A stretch of DNA of 6,127 nt from NCBI GenBank assembly GCA_009774145.1, contig VSND01000123.1, forward strand, positions 1-6,127, written 5' to 3'. The DNA is from Lachnospiraceae bacterium. GTDB lineage: Bacteria > Bacillota > Clostridia > Lachnospirales > Lachnospiraceae. Shown piece by piece: positions 1 to 5,190 of the stretch. Position numbers and translations under genes: made by a program. How positions within the stretch are numbered: position 1 is the stretch's first letter; each line of letters opens with the position of its first letter. The notes beneath the pieces were generated by a model, which was given only the letters and a program-made list of their open reading frames with translations, searched no databases and had not been told where the DNA came from.

Positions 1-59
1 ATTTTATACTGGATTTTTATGATACATTCTGGAACAAAGATGGAGAACAGAGTATATGA
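1..59 (+). CDS. C-terminal end of an unidentified upstream gene (5' partial)
   Basis: Reading from base 3, an open frame gives 18 residues (FILDFYDTFWNKDGEQSI) and stops at TGA 57-59. The stop overlaps the next gene's ATG at 56 as ATGA, the usual layout of translationally coupled genes in one operon. That overlap is the main reason to believe the frame, since the other two frames give no sensible gene end. Too little is present to name the product; from the operon context it could be another polymer-biosynthesis or transferase gene. Confidence is moderate because 18 residues can be open by chance. Confidence 0.55.
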   Translation, partial: FILDFYDTFWNKDGEQSI

Positions 60-802
60 AGATATGGGCACACCGGGGATGCAGTCAGAGATATCCGGAA
101 AATACACAGATTGCTTTTGAAAAAGCCATGGAAATTAAGAATCTGGAAGGGATTGAACTGGATGTTCAGATGTCCAGAGACGGAGAACTGGTTGTTATCC
201 ATGATGAGCGCGTGGACCGGACAACGGAAGGAATTGGCTATGTGAAAGATTATACGTTGTCGGAGTTGAAACGGCTTCATATCTATGCAGATGAGGGACC
301 AAGTCAGTCCATTCTGACCATGAGTGAAGTGTTTGACCTGATGGAAAAAAGGCTGAAGGCAGGTATGAAACTGAATATTGAGCTGAAAACCAGTGTCATT
401 TCATATCCAGGAATGGAAGAAAAGCTGGTGAATCTGGTACATAAGAAGTGTACATCAAAGATGGCAGCGAATATTATATATTCTTCCTTTTATGCGCTGT
501 CTCTGGAGAAGATTCGCAGACTGGAGCCGGAAGCGGAGATTGGGATTCTGGATGAGAAAGTCTCCGACTGTCTGTTCAAATTGAAGGGCTGCGGGGCGGA
601 TGCGCTTCATCCGTTCTGGCGGGGAATGGACTTGCCGAAGGAGCGTCTGGAAGGATACACCGTGCGCGGATGGTTTTTGGGACACCTGTATCCGGAAAAG
701 CCGACAGGAACAAAGCTGGATCTGGAAGAGCTGGAACGGCAGGGGATTACGGACGTGTTTCTGAATGAACCGGAAGTGTATGTGGGCTCATATAACCGTT
801 AG
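56..802 (+). CDS. Cytoplasmic glycerophosphodiester phosphodiesterase (GDPD family, UgpQ-like)
   Basis: This 248-residue protein matches the usual length of single-domain GDPDs, which hydrolyse glycerophosphodiesters to sn-glycerol 3-phosphate and an alcohol using a metal ion in a TIM barrel. Visible motifs are HRG at residues 6-8 followed by PENT at 14-17, the metal-binding pair in GIELDVQ (E34, D36), the second catalytic histidine in VIHDE (H49), and NIELK around E109 and K111. No signal peptide or membrane segment is seen, so it should act in the cytosol. The ATG at 56 is preceded by GGAG at 42-45 and overlaps the stop of the gene before it. The cytidylyltransferase gene follows 25 bp later. 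Beside a CDP-glycerol-type transferase it may recycle glycerol phosphate from lipid or polymer breakdown, which is inference. Family assignment is firm; the substrate is unknown. Confidence 0.93.
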   Translation: MKIWAHRGCSQRYPENTQIAFEKAMEIKNLEGIELDVQMSRDGELVVIHDERVDRTTEGIGYVKDYTLSELKRLHIYADEGPSQSILTMSEVFDLMEKRLKAGMKLNIELKTSVISYPGMEEKLVNLVHKKCTSKMAANIIYSSFYALSLEKIRRLEPEAEIGILDEKVSDCLFKLKGCGADALHPFWRGMDLPKERLEGYTVRGWFLGHLYPEKPTGTKLDLEELERQGITDVFLNEPEVYVGSYNR

Positions 803-815
803 ATGGACATAGAAT

Positions 816-821
816 AAGGAG
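816..821 (+). promoter_or_regulatory. Ribosome binding site fixing a GTG start
   Basis: AAGGAG lies 6 bases before GTG 828. The only nearby ATG (826-828) is followed at once by TGA, so it cannot start a gene. The site therefore decides the GTG start of the cytidylyltransferase. Confidence 0.8.
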
Positions 822-827
822 ACAGAT

Positions 828-1559
828 GTGAACAGTGCGATCGTGCTGGCGGCAGGGGTAGGACAGCGGATGCGAAACGGCGGTCTGCCGAAGCAGTTTT
901 TGAAATTGATGGGTAAGCCCATTATTATCTATACTTTGGAAAAATTTGAAGAGAGCGAAGAAATTGATCAGGTGATCGTCGTCTGTCATGGAAGTTATAC
1001 GGAATATATGCAGAAGCTTCTTCAGGTGTATCAGATCAGGAAAGTATCTCAGATAATTGTTGGCGGGAGTGATAGACAGAGCAGCGTACAAAGAGGTCTG
1101 GAAGTTCTGGCGGAGAACAGCGATAATGGGGACGATATTGCGGTAATCCATGATGGGGTGCGTCCGCTGATAGATCAGTCGGTTATTCGCGAAAATATCC
1201 GGGTTGCCCGTCAGTATGGATGTGCAGTCACCGTACATCCGGTCACAGAATCCGTTGTAATTACAGAATCGGAAGAAGCTGAGATTGCTGATTTTCAGAA
1301 AAGAGCGGCAACATATTCGATGACAGCGCCGCAGTCGTTTCGTCTGGGAGAGATCATGGATGCATATAAAAAAGCAGGTGAGGAGAAAAAAGCAGGATTT
1401 CCTCTTCTGGATGCTGCCATGGTGTATGCGCAGGCGGGCGGCAGGGTGCATCTGGTAAAGGAACAGGGAACGAATATTAAAATAACCACACCGGAAGATT
1501 TCTATTTTTTGAAAGCACTTCTGGAACTGGAAGAGAATAAATATATCTTTGGATTATAG
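828..1559 (+). CDS. IspD/TarI-family cytidylyltransferase, probably CDP-polyol forming
   Basis: The 243-residue product belongs to the IspD/TarI family, which joins CTP to a sugar-alcohol phosphate (methylerythritol 4-phosphate in IspD, ribitol 5-phosphate in TarI) and releases pyrophosphate. The nucleotide-binding signature IVLAAGVGQRM is at residues 5-15, followed by PKQFL at 21-25 with the conserved lysine. IHDGVRP is at 107-113, TAPQSF lies mid-protein, and QGTNIKITTPEDF lies near the C-terminus. The GTG start is set by AAGGAG at 816-821. The next gene begins 9 bp after the stop, with its ribosome site overlapping that stop. A CDP-glycerol-type transferase two genes downstream favours a wall-polymer role (TarI-like) over isoprenoid synthesis. 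The sequence alone does not exclude IspD, so no symbol is given. Family is nearly certain, substrate is not. Confidence 0.92.
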   Translation: MNSAIVLAAGVGQRMRNGGLPKQFLKLMGKPIIIYTLEKFEESEEIDQVIVVCHGSYTEYMQKLLQVYQIRKVSQIIVGGSDRQSSVQRGLEVLAENSDNGDDIAVIHDGVRPLIDQSVIRENIRVARQYGCAVTVHPVTESVVITESEEAEIADFQKRAATYSMTAPQSFRLGEIMDAYKKAGEEKKAGFPLLDAAMVYAQAGGRVHLVKEQGTNIKITTPEDFYFLKALLELEENKYIFGL

Positions 1560-1568
1560 GAGAAAGAT

Positions 1569-2612
1569 ATGGTTGAGCAGAGAGACATTGACATTATATT
1601 AAACAATCCGATCGATTGGGAGCAGTTTCGCGGTAAGACAGTACTGATCACCGGGGCAACCGGGCGGCTGGGTATGTATCTTGTAGAGGCCATCAATAAA
1701 GCAGACATTGACTGGAATCTGAATATAACGATTCTTGCTCTGGCAAGAAATGAAAAAAAGCTGGCGGAAGTATTTGGTGCTTCCCTGCAGCTGCCGAATA
1801 TACATCCGCTTGTACAGGATATAGAAGAACCGATTCGATGGGATGGGGATGTCCATTATATCTTTCATACGGCAGGTCTGGCCAGTCCCAGGGACTTTAC
1901 CAGATGGCCTGTAAATACTCTGTGGGGACATGTGCAGGGGACACGCAATGTGCTGGAACTGGCACGGGAAAAGAAAAGTGAAAAAGTATTGTATGTCTCA
2001 ACGGTAGAGATCTATGGAGAATGGACAAAGGAAGAGGGAATCCGGGAAGAGGACATGAGTCCGATCTACTGCGATCATGCCAGGGCGTGTTATCCGGAAG
2101 CAAAACGGCTGTGTGAGACGATGCTTGCCAGCTATGAAGCACAGTATCAGGTGCCGTATATGGGAGTTCGTCTGTGCCATACTTTCGGACCTGGAATTTC
2201 CCTGGAAGACGGAAGAGCTTTTTCGGAATTTATCTGCAATGTGATAGAAGGGAAAGATATTATCCTTCAGTCAGAGGGGAATGCAGTACGTACGTATACG
2301 TATGTTGCGGATGCAATCGGGGCGATGCTTCTGGCATTTACAAAAGGGAAAGACCATTACTATAATATTGCGAATCTGGAGAATCTGATCAGTATCCGGG
2401 AACTGGCGGAACTGATTGCCGGACTGGATGTGAAGGGAAAGGTAAAAGTACAGTATGCAGAGCAGAACGGACAAAAGCTGAACTATCTGCCGTTTAAGCT
2501 GGGCATTATGAATGTGGATCGTATTACAGAGCTTGGCTGGAGACCGCAGGTAGGACTTCGGGATGCTTTCCGTTATACACTGGAATCTTTTCAGCAGAGA
2601 ACCGGCTCGTAA
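1569..2612 (+). CDS. Extended short-chain dehydrogenase (NAD(P)-dependent nucleotide-sugar epimerase/dehydratase family)
   Basis: The 347-residue protein has the extended-SDR layout. The Rossmann motif TGATGRLG is at residues 28-35, the mid-domain segment HTAGLASP is followed by QGTRNVLELA, STVEIYG is at 144-150, the catalytic pair YPEAK is at Y175/K179, and RTYTYVAD is at 241-248 near a substrate-binding arginine. The ASP, CYPEAKR, FGP and DGR segments recall UDP-glucuronate decarboxylases and dTDP-glucose dehydratases, but V146 replaces the serine usual in STSEVYG. The second strand ends LALARN with R60 rather than an acidic residue, which hints at NADP(H); this is inference. AGGAGA at 1558-1563 overlaps the preceding stop and gives a 5-base spacing to ATG 1569. 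It sits where a TarJ-type reductase would be expected beside TarI, but it is a different family. The substrate is unknown. Confidence 0.9.
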   Translation: MVEQRDIDIILNNPIDWEQFRGKTVLITGATGRLGMYLVEAINKADIDWNLNITILALARNEKKLAEVFGASLQLPNIHPLVQDIEEPIRWDGDVHYIFHTAGLASPRDFTRWPVNTLWGHVQGTRNVLELAREKKSEKVLYVSTVEIYGEWTKEEGIREEDMSPIYCDHARACYPEAKRLCETMLASYEAQYQVPYMGVRLCHTFGPGISLEDGRAFSEFICNVIEGKDIILQSEGNAVRTYTYVADAIGAMLLAFTKGKDHYYNIANLENLISIRELAELIAGLDVKGKVKVQYAEQNGQKLNYLPFKLGIMNVDRITELGWRPQVGLRDAFRYTLESFQQRTGS

Positions 2613-2633
2613 GGAACAGGGGAAACGTACAGA

Positions 2634-3824
2634 ATGAATGAGGAACAGAGATATATTCGAAAAAGAATATGGAAAGCGCGGTTTCAGAGTATTCCTTTTT
2701 ATCTGTTCCGGATATTTCCTGTTCAGAAAAAGAAGATCGTATTCTGCTGCATTGAGGGTACGACCGGTTATACCTGCAATCCTAAATATATTGCAGAGGA
2801 ACTGCTCCGAAGAAAAACAGATACTCAACTGGTATGGCTGGCAGATGATGTGTCGAAGATATTTCCGAAAGAGATACATGTCGTGCAGAATACTCTGTGG
2901 AACCGTGCGTATCATCTGTCGACTGCCCGTATCTGGATCGATAACAGCCGTAAACAGCTGGAAGTAAGAAAGCGCAGAGGCCAGATCTATATACAGACCT
3001 GGCATGCGAAGCTGGGATTTAAGCCAACCTGTCTGGACAGGGGGGCGTCTTTTTCCAGAATCGCTTATCTGGTGAGCAGGCATGATTCGGATATGATCGA
3101 TTATGTGTTGTCAAATTCGAAATGGTATGATGATACACTGCCGACAGGAATGATCTATGAGGGACCGGTGCTTCGGACCGGCTCACCAAGGTGTGATATC
3201 CTGGTTCGTGACAGAACAGAGAGAAAAGCGCAGATCAGGGACCAGTATGGGCTGTCCGGGGATGTGAAGATCCTGATGTATGCGCCGACCTTTCGGGGAG
3301 GGAGTCAGGGAACGGACCGGACGATCACAGCGGAACAGCGTTTTCCGGATTACAGGCGTCTGGTTCATGCACTGGAACAGCGGTTTGGAGGCAGATGGCA
3401 TGTTTTCCTGCGTCTGCATCCGCAGCTGATTGTAAGAAATCTGGACAAAGGGACGGAGGATGAGTCTGTGACAGACGTGAGCCGGGTGGATGATCTGTAT
3501 GAGATTCTTGCAGGATGTGATGCGTTTTTGACCGATTATTCCAGTGCTGCATTCGATGCGGCGGTGATGAGGATTCCGGTGTTCCTCTATGCAGATGATT
3601 ATGCAGATTATGAAGGAGAAAGAGGAAAGCTTTTGTGGGATCTGCGGGAGCTGCCGTTTCCGTTGGCAGAGAATGATAGAGAGCTGGAACAGCGGATTAA
3701 GCAGTTTGATGAGGAAACATATCTGGACAGGCTGGAGAGATTGTTCTGTGAGACGGAAATGGTGGAGGACGGAAGAGCGGCGGAGCATGTGGCGGATTTG
3801 ATGGAAAAGATGATGCGGATTTAG
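2634..3824 (+). CDS. CDP-glycerol glycerophosphotransferase family protein (TagB/TagF/TarL-like)
   Basis: The 396-residue protein is a soluble or peripheral GT-B-like transferase that would move glycerol phosphate or ribitol phosphate from a CDP donor to a lipid-linked wall polymer on the inner face of the membrane. Family landmarks are QTWHAKLG at residues 121-128 (catalytic-type H124), ILMYAPTFRG at 213-222, RLHPQL at 260-265, and TDYSSAAFD at 300-308 followed by PVFLYADDY. The length suits a single-domain TagB/TarL-type enzyme and lacks the long N-terminal extension of some TagF proteins. The start lies 21 bp after the SDR stop with AGGGG at 2618-2622; an out-of-frame ATG at 2638 is ignored. 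No terminator hairpin follows. Codons 336-394 and the 3' flank are duplicated downstream in decayed form. The transferred unit (glycerol or other polyol phosphate) cannot be told. Confidence 0.92.
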   Translation: MNEEQRYIRKRIWKARFQSIPFYLFRIFPVQKKKIVFCCIEGTTGYTCNPKYIAEELLRRKTDTQLVWLADDVSKIFPKEIHVVQNTLWNRAYHLSTARIWIDNSRKQLEVRKRRGQIYIQTWHAKLGFKPTCLDRGASFSRIAYLVSRHDSDMIDYVLSNSKWYDDTLPTGMIYEGPVLRTGSPRCDILVRDRTERKAQIRDQYGLSGDVKILMYAPTFRGGSQGTDRTITAEQRFPDYRRLVHALEQRFGGRWHVFLRLHPQLIVRNLDKGTEDESVTDVSRVDDLYEILAGCDAFLTDYSSAAFDAAVMRIPVFLYADDYADYEGERGKLLWDLRELPFPLAENDRELEQRIKQFDEETYLDRLERLFCETEMVEDGRAAEHVADLMEKMMRI

Positions 3825-3872
3825 AATGTTGTGCTGTAGAAGCGCTCAAACGTAAATTTATTGCACTTTGAA
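3639..3872 (+). repeat. Copy A of a duplicated transferase-gene 3' end plus flank
   Basis: This stretch comprises the last 61 codons of the intact glycerophosphotransferase gene, its stop, and about 48 bp of flank. It aligns with 4946-5173. Over 3639-3815 I count 22 mismatches in 177 bp with no gaps. After the stop, similarity continues with small gaps (for example ATGTTGTGCTGT against ATGTCGTTTTGT) up to a shared TTGAA-like end. This copy is intact; the other is decayed. Confidence 0.85.
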
Positions 3873-3929
3873 AACTTCATACTTATATCGAAAGTGTTAA
3901 GATGCAGGGTTGGACTGTTTTATAGTGGA

Positions 3930-3959
3930 TTGACAGGATAAGGGTTGCTGCCATATAAT
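3930..3959 (+). promoter_or_regulatory. Sigma-A-type promoter for the toxin-antitoxin pair
   Basis: TTGACA at 3930-3935 and TATAAT at 3954-3959 are both exact consensus hexamers, separated by 18 bp. They lie 41 bp before the antitoxin ATG at 4001, with transcription expected to begin near 3966. Such a perfect match suggests strong expression unless repressed. No convincing operator palindrome overlaps it. Its presence implies the pair is transcribed independently of the polymer operon upstream. Confidence 0.8.
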
Positions 3960-4000
3960 AATCGTGGTAGAGTGAAAACGGGAATGAAAGGTGGTGTTTT

Positions 4001-4264
4001 ATGTCTATTTTGCAGGAACAGGCAGTTCAGATGATACGCAGTTTATCTGATGACAATGTAAGTTTCTTAATTGAAATTATCAGCAGACTTATGCCATCAA
4101 AATCATATACTATAGAGTCTCAATCTGTGAATGAGGAAGCGGTGAAAGCATTTAGGAGACTGGATACTGCAAGGGCGGAGATTGCACAGTATTTGTCAAA
4201 GAATTTCGATCCGGACAAAGAACTGGAAGAGGCAAGGGCAGAGAAATATGGTGATATTGGTTGA
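4001..4264 (+). CDS. Putative antitoxin paired with a PIN-domain toxin
   Basis: This is a small acidic protein of 87 residues that I do not recognise as a named family. It starts with ATG 4001 after AAAGGTGG at 3987-3994 (6-base spacing), behind a consensus promoter. The N-terminal part (about residues 4-32) looks helical, with leucine/isoleucine-rich spacing around IRSLSDDNVSFLIEIISRL. The C-terminal third is charged and rich in D, E and K (FDPDKELEEARAEKYGD), as is common for the toxin-wrapping tail of antitoxins. No ribbon-helix-helix, AbrB or Phd motif is obvious, so DNA binding is unproven. Its stop lies 17 bp inside the following PIN gene, a typical antitoxin-first coupled arrangement. 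The role is inferred from position and size. Confidence 0.75.
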   Translation: MSILQEQAVQMIRSLSDDNVSFLIEIISRLMPSKSYTIESQSVNEEAVKAFRRLDTARAEIAQYLSKNFDPDKELEEARAEKYGDIG

Positions 4265-4673
4265 TACAAATGTAATTATCGATTTTCTTATTACACGTGA
4301 ACCGTTCTATAAAGCATCTTCGGAAATTATAAAAAGGTGTGCGGATGGTCGATTGACAGGATATATTGCTTTTCATTCAATATCAAATCTTTGGTATATA
4401 CTGCGTAAAGTTCCGGAAGATAAGCGCAGGGAATGGATGTTGGATATCTGCAGTTTTTTGAGAGTGACCGGAGTAAGTCATGAGGAAGTAGTCACGGCAA
4501 TTAATATGAAAAGGTTCAGAGACTTTGAGGATTGTCTTCAGGACAGATGTGCGAAAGGCGTGGAAGCCAGATATATTGTTACAAGGAATATCATTGATTT
4601 TTCCGGTTCTGAAGTCCCGGCTGTTTCTCCAGAAGACTTTCTGGAAAAAGTAATTTATATATCCGGTATTTAA
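4248..4673 (+). CDS. PIN-domain ribonuclease, probable VapC-like toxin
   Basis: The 141-residue protein has PIN-fold signatures: ILVDTNVIIDFL at 3-14 with the first metal-binding acid D6, then HSISNLWYILRK at 43-54, FRDFEDCLQ at 90-98 (D92, E94, D95), and IVTRNIIDF at 110-118 with D117. PIN proteins are Mg/Mn-dependent RNases, and those paired with a small upstream gene usually cleave RNA to halt growth until neutralised. I chose ATG 4248 because the family begins exactly at this M-x-I-L-V-D-T-N segment. An in-frame ATG at 4182 would add 22 unrelated basic residues lying wholly inside the antitoxin gene. AAGGG at 4234-4238 is a plausible ribosome site. The frame overlaps the antitoxin by 17 bp. 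The acids look complete, so it is probably active. The RNA target is unknown. Confidence 0.88.
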   Translation: MVILVDTNVIIDFLITREPFYKASSEIIKRCADGRLTGYIAFHSISNLWYILRKVPEDKRREWMLDICSFLRVTGVSHEEVVTAINMKRFRDFEDCLQDRCAKGVEARYIVTRNIIDFSGSEVPAVSPEDFLEKVIYISGI

Positions 4674-4789
4674 AAATTGCCGGAAAAGTATGATAAATGG
4701 CACCGGAATCAAAGACCTGTGAGTGCGGGAATTAAGTGCCGTTTATATAGAATGTTATACAATTGTATAGAGACTGGGGAGCATCCTGA
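4674..4789. other. Intergenic stretch without a recognisable gene
   Basis: After the PIN gene stop I see no gene, no convincing hairpin plus T-run terminator and no strong promoter. GCCGG and CACCGG near 4679-4707 can form only weak pairings. The one clear structure is the palindrome listed separately at 4756-4769. Confidence 0.5.
4756..4769. repeat. 14-bp perfect palindrome
   Basis: TATACAATTGTATA is its own reverse complement. It could be an operator half-site pair, a relic of a promoter region, or chance in AT-rich DNA. It lies about 83 bp after the PIN gene and about 435 bp before the FkbM start, so no regulated gene is obvious. Confidence 0.4.
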
Positions 4790-4945
4790 TATGAGTATGA
4801 AGATGAGAGTTGGAAACTTATATCAGGATTTCTGTTAGTGAAAGATTAGAGTGGGAGGATGAATCATTGACAAAGCTGAACCATTTGGAGGACAAGTATT
4901 GGAGCGAACTGGAAAAGATTGTAATTTTTGGTTTTGGACGCCAAG
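4790..4945 (+). pseudogene. Probable decayed N-terminal fragment of an FkbM-type gene
   Basis: Two adjoining frames resemble the N-terminal region of the intact FkbM gene downstream. The frame from 4790 reads YEYEDESWKLISGFL and, after a frame change near 4830-4840, the other frame reads SVSERLEWEDESLTKL and later ELEKIVIFGFGRQG. In the intact gene the corresponding order is YDEIKKIYGFLGDDLSKRIF, then IPKYIYGAGIRG, a glycine-rich Rossmann-like turn. The fragment ends abruptly at the junction with the transferase remnant at 4946. A TTG at 4867 after GGGAGGA could start a short frame of about 38 codons, but that would run out of frame through the remnant. Family assignment is inference from short, weak similarity; the fragmentary state is seen directly. 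Confidence 0.4.
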
Positions 4946-5125
4946 GATTTGCGGGAGCTGCCATTTCCGTTGGCAGAGAATGATGGAGAGCTGGAACAGC
5001 AGATTAAGAGGTTTGATGAGGAAACATAGCTGAATAGACTGGAGAAGTTGTTCTATGAGACAGAGATGATGAAGGACGGGAGAGCGGCGGAGTATGTGGC
5101 AGATGTGACGGAAAAGATGATGTAG
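4946..5125 (+). pseudogene. Truncated, decayed copy of the glycerophosphotransferase gene 3' end
   Basis: This is the 3' end of a second TagB/TagF/TarL-like gene, aligned without gaps to codons 336-394 of the intact gene at 2634-3824. I count 22 mismatches in 177 bp, about 88% identity. It begins DLRELPFPLAEND and stays recognisable to the final VTEKMM. The equivalent of tyrosine 363 is TAG (5027-5029), and the arginine codon after MM has become TAG (5123-5125). Everything upstream of the match, including all catalytic motifs, is missing and replaced by unrelated sequence, so it cannot encode an enzyme. Similarity continues past the stop to about 5173. It is a paralog rather than a fresh copy, given the divergence and changes such as C to Y and H to Y. 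Confidence 0.88.
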
Positions 5126-5190
5126 ATTCAACATGTCGTTTTGTCAGAGCGTACAAACTTATTATTTCTTGAACAGGTAGGAAGGAAATT

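Noticed and set aside
747..1451. Long open frame on the minus strand (234 codons)
   Set aside because: It is antisense to the cytidylyltransferase gene, which has clear family motifs. The minus product is rich in C, H, R and S with no recognisable domain.
2271..3083. Long open frame on the minus strand (270 codons) across the SDR and transferase genes
   Set aside because: It spans two well-supported + strand genes, lacks any motif and has shadow-type composition.
3861..3880. CACTTTGAAAACTTCATAC resembles the CTTTGAAAACT motif seen in Firmicute rRNA leaders and spacers
   Set aside because: No rRNA or tRNA sequence is nearby, and part of the stretch belongs to the duplicated transferase 3' flank. 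Short AT-rich similarity is not enough.
4182..4247. Upstream ATG extending the PIN protein by 22 residues
   Set aside because: The extension lies wholly inside the antitoxin gene, reads as unrelated basic residues, and the PIN fold begins at the ATG at 4248.
4720..4762. Possible promoter TTAAGT, 17 bp, TTATAC
   Set aside because: Both hexamers are poor matches and no intact gene follows within a sensible distance.
5141..5170. Possible promoter for the FkbM gene starting with TTGTCA near 5140
   Set aside because: The best -10 match (TATTAT) would be only about 13 bp away, and longer spacings give poor hexamers. The FkbM promoter remains unidentified.
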